From positions 62,001 through 126,000 of the forward strand of contig NZ_JAKVIM010000011.1 in the NCBI RefSeq assembly GCF_022601715.1: DNA of 64,000 nucleotides, given 5' to 3'. The position numbers were made by a program, and so were the translations under genes. Each line of letters opens with the position of its first letter. Position 1 is the first letter of the stretch. The notes under the pieces were generated by a model. That model did no database searches. It was not told the origin of the DNA and saw only the letters and a program-made list of their open reading frames with translations. Source of the stretch: Acinetobacter zhairuonensis (GTDB lineage: Bacteria > Pseudomonadota > Gammaproteobacteria > Pseudomonadales > Moraxellaceae). Of the stretch, positions 27,324 through 36,164 are shown piece by piece.

Positions 27324-28175
27324 ATGATAAGACCCGTGGGATTTATGCTATTGGCCTTGGCAACCGCTGTGACACATGCCGAAATCAGTAGCTATGAAAA
27401 AGAATTACGATCAAAACATCAGGGTTATTTAACCGAGTCGACCGTCGATAGTGCACTGATTTTACCGCCACCACCAGCAGAAGGCTCTGTGACCAAAGCC
27501 AATGATGAATTCGTCAATAAAAATGCCCTGATGTTGTACGGTTCTGACCGCTGGGTGCAGGCAGGCTATGACAGCAATTTATATTTACCCAGCGCAGCCA
27601 AAGCTTTTTCTTGTTCCGCCAATGTCGACATAAGCAAAGAAAAGACCCCGACCATTTATAAAATCTTAGAGACCTCTTTGGTGGATTTGGGGCTATCTTC
27701 CTATGCGGCTAAAAACAAGTATCAACGTGCTCGACCTTTTATGAGTAATGGTCAGGGCATCTGTGAAATTTCTGCCGCAGACCGTGAAAAGTACGGCATC
27801 ACTTATGATGAAAACAAGGAAAAATTATCCACTGATGGTTCTTATCCATCGGGGCACTCGACCATTGGTTGGGGTTGGGCACTCATTATGAGTGAAATAG
27901 CACCGCAACGTGCCAATCATATTTTCTTACGTGGACGAGCTTTTGCCGAAAGCCGCTTGGTGTGTAATGTACATTGGCAAAGTGACATCATTGAAGGTAA
28001 AAATATGGCAGCCATGACTGTGGCGCAGTTACATACGCAAAAACAGTTTTTAAAAGATTTGGAAAAAGCGCAGAAGGAATATCAGGCTGCACAGCGTAAA
28101 GGCGATGTGCCAGATCCAGCTTCGTGTGAGTTTGAGAATAAAGCCTTGTCGACCACAGTGGGTTCAGTTATGTAA
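27324..28175 (+). CDS. Class A non-specific acid phosphatase, periplasmic
   Basis: PAP2/vanadium-haloperoxidase fold enzyme that removes phosphate from organic monoesters in the periplasm. Signal peptide in the first ~20 residues (MLLALATAVTHA). All three parts of the signature are present: K-x6-RP in KNKYQRARP, PSGH in GSYPSGHST, and SR-x5-H-x3-D in SRLVCNVHWQSD. Length 283 is about 30 longer than PhoN/PhoC types, the excess being a C-terminal helical tail (KEYQAAQRKGDVPDPASCEF). AGAGG precedes the ATG. Single gene ending at a bidirectional terminator. Confidence 0.92.
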   Translation: MIRPVGFMLLALATAVTHAEISSYEKELRSKHQGYLTESTVDSALILPPPPAEGSVTKANDEFVNKNALMLYGSDRWVQAGYDSNLYLPSAAKAFSCSANVDISKEKTPTIYKILETSLVDLGLSSYAAKNKYQRARPFMSNGQGICEISAADREKYGITYDENKEKLSTDGSYPSGHSTIGWGWALIMSEIAPQRANHIFLRGRAFAESRLVCNVHWQSDIIEGKNMAAMTVAQLHTQKQFLKDLEKAQKEYQAAQRKGDVPDPASCEFENKALSTTVGSVM

Positions 28176-28200
28176 GTCGAAAAAGCCAAAGTTAGAAAAT

Positions 28201-28230
28201 AAAAAGCCCAATTTCAGATTGGGCTTTTTT
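28201..28230. terminator. Bidirectional terminator between phosphatase and dusA
   Basis: AAAAAGCCCAAT faces ATTGGGCTTTTTT with a 5-base loop; it serves both converging genes. Confidence 0.9.
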
Positions 28231-28242
28231 GAGTCGTACTAT

Positions 28243-29265
28243 TTAAGGTTGTACTTGATGTTCAATCAGGTAATCTTCGGTACGCTTCATGGCTTCTTTA
28301 ATGTTTTGAATGGCACTTTCAACATCGGCAAAAGTTTTGGCATTGCCACCACTGAGTGCCTGACGCCACTTTCGTGCACCTGGCAAGTTTTGGAATAGAC
28401 CGAGAATATGACGGGTCAAAATTGATAGTGGCGCACCTTCAGCCATACGCTGAGCAATATAAGGCAGCATTTGCTCCATAATTTCAAAACGGTCTGGTGC
28501 ATCTAGTTGCCACAGTTGCCCGAGTTCTGCCAGTAAATATGGGTTGTGGTAGGCTTCGCGACCAATCATCACCCCATCTACATGTTGTAAATGTTGCTCT
28601 GTTTCAGCAAAGGTTTTAATACCGCCGTTAATTTCAATCAGCAGTTCTGGACGGTCTTGTTTGAGTCGATAGACATCTTCATAGCGTAGTGGCGGTACTT
28701 CACGGTTTTCTTTAGGGGATAATCCCTGAAGTAAGGCAATACGGGCATGCACAATAAAGTTATTACAGCCCGTTTTCGCTACGGTGTCGACAAAATGCAG
28801 CATTTCTTCATAAGAATGCATGTCATCAATCCCGATACGGTGTTTCACTGTCACGGGAATATCGACGGCATTACGCATTGCCGCAATACATTCCGCGACT
28901 AAGTCAGGCTCTGCCATTAAACATGCGCCAATTTTATTGTTTTGTACGCGGTCACTTGGGCAGCCAACATTTAAATTAATTTCATCGTAGCCCCAGTCCT
29001 GCGCCATTTTGCTACAGGTGGCAAGGTCTTTCGGATTTGAGCCACCCAGTTGTAGCACAATAGGATGTTCTTGATGGTTAAAGTCGAGGTGACGTTTGGC
29101 ATCGCCAAATAAAATGGCACCTGTGGTCACCATCTCAGTATATAAGATCACATTCGGGTTAAATAAGCGCGCAAAAAAACGATAGTCCTTGGTGGTCCAA
29201 TCCATCATCGGTGCTACACTGATTCGTGGAGATTGAGTGTTTTCAATGTTTTTGTGAATAGTCAT
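28243..29265 (-). CDS. dusA: tRNA-dihydrouridine synthase A
   Basis: FMN enzyme that reduces U20/U20a in the tRNA D loop. 340 residues. Family marks: SVAPMMDWTTKDYRFFARLF (N-terminal), LQLGGSNP, NLNVGCPSDRVQNNKIGACLM with the catalytic Cys, VKHRIGI, VHARIALLQGLSPKENR and GVMIGREAYHNPY. AAAGGT stands 10 bases before ATG. The gene is intact. Its 5' end is a known attachment site for tyrosine integrases, and one begins 133 bp away on the other strand, so the first codons and promoter of dusA may have been supplied by the element. Confidence 0.95.
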   Translation of the reverse strand: MTIHKNIENTQSPRISVAPMMDWTTKDYRFFARLFNPNVILYTEMVTTGAILFGDAKRHLDFNHQEHPIVLQLGGSNPKDLATCSKMAQDWGYDEINLNVGCPSDRVQNNKIGACLMAEPDLVAECIAAMRNAVDIPVTVKHRIGIDDMHSYEEMLHFVDTVAKTGCNNFIVHARIALLQGLSPKENREVPPLRYEDVYRLKQDRPELLIEINGGIKTFAETEQHLQHVDGVMIGREAYHNPYLLAELGQLWQLDAPDRFEIMEQMLPYIAQRMAEGAPLSILTRHILGLFQNLPGARKWRQALSGGNAKTFADVESAIQNIKEAMKRTEDYLIEHQVQP

Positions 29266-29347
29266 TAAAAATCATACCTTTAATCTATGTTTAGCAACCT
29301 GTTTGAATCTGCGTAAACCCATATTTAGATGTGTTAATCGGTTTGCA

Positions 29348-29396
29348 TTTACACCAAATTTTACACCATAATGAAAAAAACAGTTCATGGTGTAAA
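29348..29396. promoter_or_regulatory. Three TTTACACCA sites at the integrase start
   Basis: TTTACACCA at 29348-29356, again at 29360-29368 (direct, 12-bp step), and inverted as TGGTGTAAA at 29388-29396, two bases before the integrase ATG. The last two form a 10-bp dyad (TTTACACCAT / ATGGTGTAAA). Spacing and position suit integrase arm sites or self-repression. No Shine-Dalgarno is left for the integrase. Confidence 0.6.
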
Positions 29397-29398
29397 TT

Positions 29399-30547
29399 AT
29401 GGGGTCAATTACAGCAAGGAAAGGTGCAGATGGAAGTATTAACTTTCGTGCAGCGATTCGAATCAAGCGAAAGGGCTTTCCAGCTTACTCTGAAAGTAGA
29501 ACATTTCATTCAAAGAAGTTAGCTGTAAATTGGATTAATAAAAGAGAAGTCGAAATACAAGAAAATCCAGATATTCTACTTGGCAAAGAAAAGCTTATAG
29601 ATCTAACTTTATCTGATGCCATAGATAAGTATTTGGATGAAGTCGGGAGCGAGTACGGAAGGACGAAACGCTATTCGCTGCTCTTAATTAAGAAGCTACC
29701 AATTTCGCGCAATATTATCACAAAAATAAAATCAGTACATTTGGCTGAACACGTGGCTTTAAGAAAAGGGGGTATCCCAAATCTTGACTTAGAACCTATT
29801 GCAACCAGTACACAACAGCATGAGCTATTGCATATTCGTGGCGTACTAGCACATGCTGCTGTGATGTGGGAAATGGATATTGATTTAAATGGATTTGATA
29901 AAGCTACGGCCCAGTTGAGAAAAACACGCCAAATATCATCTAGTCAAAAAAGAGACCGGTTACCTTCGAGGGCTGAGTTGATAGCATTGACAAAGCATTT
30001 TGCCGAGCGATGGAATTTAAATAAATATGGGTCAAAGTACCCAATGCATTTGGTTATGTGGTTTGCCATATTTTCATGTAGACGCGAGGCCGAACTAACT
30101 AGGCTTTCTCTTCGAGACTATGATCCACATCATTCAACATGGAAAGTGCATGATCTAAAAAATCCAAATGGCTCTAAAGGAAATCATAAGACATTTGAGG
30201 TTATTGACCCTTGTAAAGAAATGATTCAAAGATTGATGTACCCAGATGTGAGAGAAAGGATGCTGAAACTTGGGTATGACGAAAATTTGTTACTCCCTTT
30301 GAATCCTAAAAGTTTAGGTAAGGAGTTTAGAGAGGCATGTCGAATGTTAGGCATTGATGATTTGCGATTTCATGACTTGAGGCATGAGGGTTGTACTCGA
30401 TTGGCAGAAGAGAGTTTTACTATACCCGAGATTCAAAAAGTTAGCCTACATGATTCTTGGAGCAGTTTACAGCGCTATGTGTCGATAAAAGCGAGAAGAA
30501 ATATTCTACAGGTGAAGGAGGTGCTACGCCTCATCGATGAAACGTAG
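29399..30547 (+). CDS. int: Tyrosine recombinase, dusA-type integrase
   Basis: 382 residues. N-terminal arm-binding part (MGSITARKGADGSINFRAAI), core-binding domain (~75-170), then catalytic residues: Arg in FSCRREAELTRLSLRDY, HDLRHEGCTRL (His-x-x-Arg), a Trp/His position in HDSWSSLQRY, and the nucleophile Tyr in QRYVSI. It faces away from the 5' end of dusA, the layout reported for the integrase family that targets dusA in Acinetobacter and others. Starts at ATG 29399 with no ribosome site but with three TTTACACCA repeats immediately upstream. The 3' end overlaps the convergent PrtN-like gene by 17 bp. Confidence 0.93.
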   Translation: MGSITARKGADGSINFRAAIRIKRKGFPAYSESRTFHSKKLAVNWINKREVEIQENPDILLGKEKLIDLTLSDAIDKYLDEVGSEYGRTKRYSLLLIKKLPISRNIITKIKSVHLAEHVALRKGGIPNLDLEPIATSTQQHELLHIRGVLAHAAVMWEMDIDLNGFDKATAQLRKTRQISSSQKRDRLPSRAELIALTKHFAERWNLNKYGSKYPMHLVMWFAIFSCRREAELTRLSLRDYDPHHSTWKVHDLKNPNGSKGNHKTFEVIDPCKEMIQRLMYPDVRERMLKLGYDENLLLPLNPKSLGKEFREACRMLGIDDLRFHDLRHEGCTRLAEESFTIPEIQKVSLHDSWSSLQRYVSIKARRNILQVKEVLRLIDET

Positions 30548-30803
30548 CAAAGTCTTGAGCTGCTTTCGAATACTCAGCATCTAAAACGGTAGCAAAGTCT
30601 TTTACGTGTACCAGAAAAGGTGCACGTTTACTTGGATCAATTTTAAATACTGAAAATGGAAATTCTTGGTTGTTTGCTTTTCTTAAAGCTTCAGCTTTGC
30701 TTAAGTGAGGATAATATTCTTTGACTATTGTCATAAGCTCAACAGTCATAGAGCGATATTTTATAAACAGGAGTTCTGTCGTATTAATTTGAAAGCAACA
30801 CAT
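30531..30803 (-). CDS. PrtN-like transcription activator, 90 aa
   Basis: The sequence TTELLFIKYRSMTVELMTIVKEYYPHLSKAEALRKANNQEFPFSVFKID... matches the short PrtN family (pyocin activator), including the HVKDFATVLDAEYSKAA ending. PrtN proteins activate pyocin genes in Pseudomonas; shorter homologues on mobile elements may act as excision or lysogeny regulators. It is convergent with the integrase and overlaps its 3' end, so mutual interference of transcripts is possible. No helix-turn-helix of textbook form can be seen. About 180 bp separates its start from the divergent gene at 30986. Confidence 0.75.
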   Translation of the reverse strand: MCCFQINTTELLFIKYRSMTVELMTIVKEYYPHLSKAEALRKANNQEFPFSVFKIDPSKRAPFLVHVKDFATVLDAEYSKAAQDFATFHR

Positions 30804-30985
30804 GTCGTCGAATACTCCATACTAAATTTTTTTTAAATCGGAAGCCTCTTAAATTGAAGGTCAACCACGTCTATACTTTCATCCTATTTTTTTGACATTG
30901 GTTTTTATATAATTTTAATAATTAGAAAAAATAATTTGCTAGAATAGTTTCATAAGATTCTGAAAAATATTACTTAGATTAAAAT

Positions 30986-31864
30986 ATGAAAAATTGCTCA
31001 GTTCGTGAATTTAATCAGCTTGTCGATGAAATTCTCAATGGTTTTATAGATCAGGCAGGACCATTTTTAAAGGAAAAAAAGGCCTTGACTGAGACTGACC
31101 TTAAAGTTGAGTTTGAAGCTTCAGAGCAACAATTGCTGATTAAATTGATGGTCGAATATAGTCACATGCCGCTGTTGGATGGGATGTATTCAGTACAGGA
31201 TTTACTGAATTTACTTAACCTAATTAGTGTTGAGATAGCTGGACTCAATAATTACAGGCAGCAGCAGATTAATGAACGATATTCAGAAATCTTAAATAGA
31301 TACATTGACTTGGTTCTCGATGAATCAGGAAGTATCTATGTATACAATCAAGGTCTGAGGCGTCGAATTAATGGTATTTTGAATGTGCGTAAAAGATATG
31401 CACTGCTGTTAAATAAAAAACTTGAAATATTCTATTCAGAGCTAAGAGCTTATGTTCAAAGAAATGGAAAATTTAAAAATGCTTCGCAAGCAGTGCAGTT
31501 GATTTTACCTACACTACAAATAAAATTTAGGGAATTTGATCTACAATGGGTTCGAAACAAGGTTGCAGAAAATCAAAAAAGAATTGAGGAGTTAATTGAT
31601 ACTAGAACGGTGAATGAAACTAGAGGGGAGGATAGTCTTGGGTCGTTCATTACAGTTCAGGATCGAACTTTTTTAAATCAGATTGGAGAATTGCAAAATG
31701 AAAATAAAAAATGGGAACAGTTTTTAGTTAACCCTGATAAACATTTCCCTCAGCAAAAGAAATTGCCTTTTAATACCGCGTATTGTGATGAAGTCCTGCT
31801 TAATCATTTGCGGCGGCGTTCTGATTTGATAAAAGAAATTATCCAAATATCACCACTAACTTGA
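30986..31864 (+). CDS. Hypothetical helical protein, 292 aa
   Basis: Not recognised. It is largely alpha-helical and charged, with Leu-rich stretches (LNLLNLISVEIAGLNNY; RRRINGILNVRKRYALLLNKKLEIFYSELRAYVQ) and a probable coiled coil near residues 200-245. No signal peptide, membrane helix or catalytic motif can be seen. AT-rich codon use, unlike the core genes to the left. It sits within the dusA element between the regulator and the winged-helix gene. May be structural or replication-linked; no function assigned. Confidence 0.55.
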   Translation: MKNCSVREFNQLVDEILNGFIDQAGPFLKEKKALTETDLKVEFEASEQQLLIKLMVEYSHMPLLDGMYSVQDLLNLLNLISVEIAGLNNYRQQQINERYSEILNRYIDLVLDESGSIYVYNQGLRRRINGILNVRKRYALLLNKKLEIFYSELRAYVQRNGKFKNASQAVQLILPTLQIKFREFDLQWVRNKVAENQKRIEELIDTRTVNETRGEDSLGSFITVQDRTFLNQIGELQNENKKWEQFLVNPDKHFPQQKKLPFNTAYCDEVLLNHLRRRSDLIKEIIQISPLT

Positions 31865-31966
31865 GGTAAGGGGGTACAGATTCTGGTCACTACAATCATG
31901 CCATGACCAGCTTTATGTTTGTAGTTTATTGCGATCTAACATATGGAAGGGAGCGCCATCTAAAAA

Positions 31967-32737
31967 TTAAAAATAATAGCTATTCATATTTTCAGCATGA
32001 ATATATAGATCAACCTCTTGGTTGATCTTTTTCTTAATTTTTTCTTGTATATCATCAGGAACTGTCTCGTATATTTGCTCTTTTTCCTCTTGAGAAATTT
32101 CCCCAATAAACTGGAGGAGTTGTTTTTGCTGAGTAATTTCTTTGACTAGGCGTTGAATTAGGAAGTCTTTTATCAGGCTTGTTGTTTTTTGTTCAAACGA
32201 AAATTGTTCTCTTATTTTTTTGTTGTTGTCTTTTAGTGCAAAAATTTCCTGTTTTAGTTCCTGTATTGTTTGGTCTTTTTTTGCGATTTCTTTTTTATGT
32301 TGGTTCTGGCCATCTTTATGGCAATCAAGTAGGTATATAAAGCAGTCTTCAATTTTTTTCAGCTTTTGTTGTTTCATTAAAGTGTCAATTCTTTCCAGAT
32401 TTTTTTTACTAAACCATAATTGTTTTTTCTTTAATTCTTGAAGTTTGTTATTTTCTTCAAGCTTAAATGTGCGATACCTAGATTTTAATTTTTCAAAATT
32501 TTCGCTAGTCACCGTTAAAGTTACCTGCTGATTTTCTATGGTCATATTGGCGTTTAATAGGGGGGCGACAGAACGTACTTTTATTCTATCAACTATCAGA
32601 TTGTAAGGGGTGCTACCCTGTGGAATGGACAAAACTCCTTTTTCATTTTCCTTGTCATATTCATGCTGGATAAAGTCAATTTTGATTTTTCCATCCTTAT
32701 CTACCCATTTCTGTAAAGTTAATTTTTTGTTCGCCAT
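31967..32737 (-). CDS. Hypothetical coiled-coil protein, 256 aa
   Basis: Start taken as ATG 32737 (MANKKLTLQKWVDKDGKIKI), with GTGAG upstream; an ATG 11 codons earlier lacks any ribosome site. The first ~100 residues are a beta-rich domain (SIPQGSTPYNLIVDRIKVRSV; TIENQQVTLTVTSENF). Residues ~110-240 are very rich in Lys, Glu and Gln with clear heptads, a long coiled coil (DQTIQELKQEIFALKDNNKKIREQ). Cytoplasmic. No family recognised. It is transcribed toward the 30986 gene and divergently from 32899. Could be a partition-like or structural factor of the element, as a guess. Confidence 0.55.
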   Translation of the reverse strand: MANKKLTLQKWVDKDGKIKIDFIQHEYDKENEKGVLSIPQGSTPYNLIVDRIKVRSVAPLLNANMTIENQQVTLTVTSENFEKLKSRYRTFKLEENNKLQELKKKQLWFSKKNLERIDTLMKQQKLKKIEDCFIYLLDCHKDGQNQHKKEIAKKDQTIQELKQEIFALKDNNKKIREQFSFEQKTTSLIKDFLIQRLVKEITQQKQLLQFIGEISQEEKEQIYETVPDDIQEKIKKKINQEVDLYIHAENMNSYYF

Positions 32738-32898
32738 TTCTGGTCTCACTTTTCTTGAATTCAATTTCATTAATTTAACATTAAATAAATATTATAAAAA
32801 CATTAAATAAACGTTAATTAAATGAATTTTAATTTTAGATTATCATTTTATGCCTATCATGCTAAGTTGTTCAAAGATTGCTTATATAGAGCTATTGG

Positions 32899-34773
32899 AT
32901 GAAGGATTACGGCAGAACTGATTTGAATGAGACAAAATATTATAATTTGTGCTTATTCCTCCTAAAGAGATTGGACGAGGCATCAATATCAAGTTACGGT
33001 GTCTGGGTATTTTTGCGATTCATTTTGCTATTTGGGGAACGTGAAGTTTCTAATCATTTAGAAGAGTTAGCGCAGCTTATCGGAGTGCAACACAAAAAGT
33101 TAAGAGTGGTCTTAGGAGAGTTGGATGAGAAAAAAATGCTGGAAATTAGCTATCCTGAAGGAGGTAAAAGAGTCCGTGTTCGGCATGTGAAACTGCATCC
33201 TGAATTTGTACGGAGCGTCCCCAGAAAGTATAAAATAAACAAAAATAATACATTTATTAAGAATGAGCTAAAGTCTAAGAAGAGTGCTTCTACTGCAGAT
33301 TTGTCAAAATTCATTAAGAAAATTTTTACAGTAATTCTGAACGTAAAAATTGGTCGGCAGCAAAATGTTGATCCTAATTATTCTTCGGATCTAGATTACC
33401 GTTGTTGTTTAGTGCTGCTGAAGTTACTTATGGAAAGTGATGCATTTGGTATCGTGATGAGCTGTGGCACACCAGAAATTGGGCAATTTTCAGGGTTGAG
33501 TAAACAAGCCATTTATCGAGCGTTACATCAGTTAAAAAAGCTGGGGTTTATTCGTAGTCATGCGGAGGGTGGGATTCATGTCGGTTTTATCAATACAACA
33601 GCACCTATTTATGCTCTTAATTTGTCGCATTCTTTATGGGGTGAGAGTGCACTGTACGGGAGTTTTTTGATTCTCGAGTACCCACAGCAGCATGTTTTTG
33701 AGATTCAAAAAATTGCCTCAGTATTTAGCTTGATTGAAAAAGAGAGACCTTTAGAAAATGGATTACCCAAACAGGAACTATTGTTAGATTTATATTCCAA
33801 ACTATTACGTTCCAATGGTTTTTACTTAAGAAATAATCCCCTATGTTTGATGGAGCCGACAAATTATAAGTTGGATGAAATTTTCAATACTGTGCAACGG
33901 AAGTGGCGGGATCCTTATTTAATTGAAGTGATTGAGCATTACTTACATCTAAAAAGTTTTTTCCCTAAAAATAAGCTTCGTGCCAGTTTTAGCGTATTGG
34001 ATGAAGAAAATATTTTTGTAGCACCTATAGGAGTGCGAACTCATCCAAAGCTAAATGGTTTCTATCACCGCTTGGGTATATTACAAAGTATGTTGGAACA
34101 GTGGGGGAGCAAAATATATAGTCATCAATTCGGATTGTATAAATTGCTTGAGCAAGGAAATCTAGTGTCAATCAACGATGTGATCCTTGCTCAAGTTATT
34201 CCTAAAAATTTAATTAGTAGCTATGAAATTTCAGATTCGGCTTACTTAGAGCATGAGACAAATAAGCATCGTATGAGAGAAGGTTTTAGTGAAAGTTGGG
34301 TGACGGACCCTTCCAACTCAATAAATGATGAAAAAGATGAGAGTCCTCAAGTTAATCCTAATTATCAGATGCGACGGGCATATGAAGCTATTCAACTTAG
34401 GATTTTTTTAGGTGAATTAATTAAGTTGATTGCAGCGAATCAAATTTACTTCTTCCAAAAAATGTTGAAAAATTTGGTTGAAAATCAGCAGGCTGAGAGT
34501 CCTTTGTCACGCGGTACTTCCGATCATATCACTCAATTTAGAATTCTTCCTCGAGCGTTTGAAAATCGACAATATACGGTTTTTTTTGTCCCGCAGTGTG
34601 AACTGACGCAAAATGAGTATTTCTTTACGAAATTGAAGCAATTTGATTATCGTTTTGATGAGTTTGCTGGTGGGTGTCTGGAGGTAGTCGCCTCCCAAGT
34701 CCAGCCCATTTCTCCTACGTTGACTGAACTTCAGAAGTACGGATTAATGCATCAAGCCTGTGAGGACTATTGA
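32899..34773 (+). CDS. Winged-helix protein, possible replication or regulatory factor, 624 aa
   Basis: Two DNA-binding-like units: residues ~35-105 (HLEELAQLIGVQHKKLRVVLGELDEKKMLEISYPEGG) and ~180-225 (GTPEIGQFSGLSKQAIYRALHQLKKLGFIRSHAEGG), each a classic helix-turn-helix followed by a wing. The C-terminal 350 residues are unrecognised, with no ATPase or nuclease motif. The pattern is reminiscent of initiators or regulators on mobile elements, but no family can be named. It is the largest gene in the integrase-proximal half and stands upstream of the Gp2-like replication gene. Codon use is AT-rich as in its neighbours. Confidence 0.55.
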   Translation: MKDYGRTDLNETKYYNLCLFLLKRLDEASISSYGVWVFLRFILLFGEREVSNHLEELAQLIGVQHKKLRVVLGELDEKKMLEISYPEGGKRVRVRHVKLHPEFVRSVPRKYKINKNNTFIKNELKSKKSASTADLSKFIKKIFTVILNVKIGRQQNVDPNYSSDLDYRCCLVLLKLLMESDAFGIVMSCGTPEIGQFSGLSKQAIYRALHQLKKLGFIRSHAEGGIHVGFINTTAPIYALNLSHSLWGESALYGSFLILEYPQQHVFEIQKIASVFSLIEKERPLENGLPKQELLLDLYSKLLRSNGFYLRNNPLCLMEPTNYKLDEIFNTVQRKWRDPYLIEVIEHYLHLKSFFPKNKLRASFSVLDEENIFVAPIGVRTHPKLNGFYHRLGILQSMLEQWGSKIYSHQFGLYKLLEQGNLVSINDVILAQVIPKNLISSYEISDSAYLEHETNKHRMREGFSESWVTDPSNSINDEKDESPQVNPNYQMRRAYEAIQLRIFLGELIKLIAANQIYFFQKMLKNLVENQQAESPLSRGTSDHITQFRILPRAFENRQYTVFFVPQCELTQNEYFFTKLKQFDYRFDEFAGGCLEVVASQVQPISPTLTELQKYGLMHQACEDY

Positions 34774-35136
34774 TCAGGTTTGAGTAACATGGTTCTTTTG
34801 AAACAGGATAATTCTCTCAGCTAAAAATTCTGTACAAAAACACAAAATTGTTCTTTTTCTACAGGGGACGTGCCTAGGAATTTTCTCATTTTCTGAAATT
34901 GGGTTGGTGTATTTATTTATTATATATAAACAATAGAATATATAACTAATAGAGATATATCACTATCTACTCATGTTAGTACTACATAGATATACAGTAA
35001 CTTAGTCATTGTTATCCAATAGCAGGATATAGATACGATACCGATATTGGCTATAAGTAAGATCTGATCAAGTAACCAACGTAAAAAAATATACAGAACT
35101 GCTTCCTATGATTTTAATGATCATAGGAAGTAACAC
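34774..35136. promoter_or_regulatory. AT-rich leader with a hairpin covering the next ribosome site
   Basis: Very AT-rich (34910-35000). Further on, CCAATA near 35019 faces TATTGG near 35046 with ATAGC/GCTAT beside them. At 35102-35112 and 35120-35130 the arms CTTCCTATGAT and ATCATAGGAAG form a perfect 11-bp stem whose right arm contains AGGAAG, the Shine-Dalgarno of the gene starting at 35137. It may control translation of the replication protein; a double-strand origin is another possibility. Confidence 0.5.
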
Positions 35137-36111
35137 ATGTCAGTTGAGAATAGATCAGAAGCACTAGATTCAAAAGTATTCGATTTCATACTTGCGTGCT
35201 TTGAGCGTAAATTGGAAAAGGCTCGCATCGATTGGAAACAACCCATTGGATTACGTGACAGGCTGTATAGATGGGTAGGGGATCAACAGATTGAGATTGG
35301 CAATAACTATCGAATGTGGCACTGGTTACTCAACTTACCTGATCGAGAGTACTGTCCGCGTATCCAGTTGTTCTCCAATTGTTTCCATGCGCATTTTAAC
35401 GGGTATACCGATGAGGAGCGTATTCGTGCATTAGACAAGAATCTGTATGGTCATCTCCCGCATATTCTGGTGCAGTTTGCTTATGAACTCAATTCCAAGT
35501 CATATAAGCGTCAAGCGGCAGACACAGCCTATCAAGTGAAGCAAAGACAAGCAGTACTTAAAAGCCAAATAGATACGCTGTTGTCTCAGTACTCTAGAAT
35601 CTTACCATTCCGCTTCGACCTGTATTACTACGATAAGTTTAAGGATGAGGTCAGTAGCGTAGAGTTTCGACAGCACTTGGATGAATTCAGTCGTCAGATT
35701 CGTAAGACCTGCAATTTTGCAGAGGAGGGTAAACAAGATGTTGAGATTCTGTTCTTTGCGCGTTTAGCAGAGCAAGGGAAAATGACAGGGCATTATCATG
35801 TGCACTATCTCATTATTCTGGATGGTAAGTATCACCGGAACGTATATCGCTTTGAAACTATCGCGGATGCACTTTGGAGACGGATAACAGAAGAAAAGGG
35901 ATACTTAAGTGATTATCAGGAGGAAACCAGTTATGGACGACCGAATATCAGTGAACACGTGATCCATCGCGGTGATACTGAATGTATTGAGAGTTTGTAC
36001 TTTGCTGCAAACTACCTTGCCAAAAATGGGACAGACAGCGGCAAGGATCAATACCTAAGGTGTAAGCCCAAAGGTATGGAGTTGTTTGCCTGTAGTCATC
36101 GAAGGAAGTAA
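35137..36111 (+). CDS. Inovirus Gp2-like / YagK-YfjJ domain protein, 324 aa
   Basis: The C-terminal half matches the YagK/YfjJ (inovirus Gp2) family: LFFARLAEQGKMTGHYHVHYLIILDG with the His-x-His of a rolling-circle (HUH-type) initiator, then IADALWRRITE, GRPNISEHVIHR and SLYFAANYLAKNG, where Tyr and Lys lie in the order expected for the nicking tyrosine helix. The N-terminal half is helical and less conserved. Proteins of this type start replication of filamentous phages and related satellites. The start codon is preceded by AGGAAG inside a perfect hairpin. Role as initiator is inferred. Confidence 0.7.
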   Translation: MSVENRSEALDSKVFDFILACFERKLEKARIDWKQPIGLRDRLYRWVGDQQIEIGNNYRMWHWLLNLPDREYCPRIQLFSNCFHAHFNGYTDEERIRALDKNLYGHLPHILVQFAYELNSKSYKRQAADTAYQVKQRQAVLKSQIDTLLSQYSRILPFRFDLYYYDKFKDEVSSVEFRQHLDEFSRQIRKTCNFAEEGKQDVEILFFARLAEQGKMTGHYHVHYLIILDGKYHRNVYRFETIADALWRRITEEKGYLSDYQEETSYGRPNISEHVIHRGDTECIESLYFAANYLAKNGTDSGKDQYLRCKPKGMELFACSHRRK

Positions 36112-36164
36112 AAAAATATGGCGTTGGTACTTCTATGAACAATTATCTTCATGGAGTACCCCAC

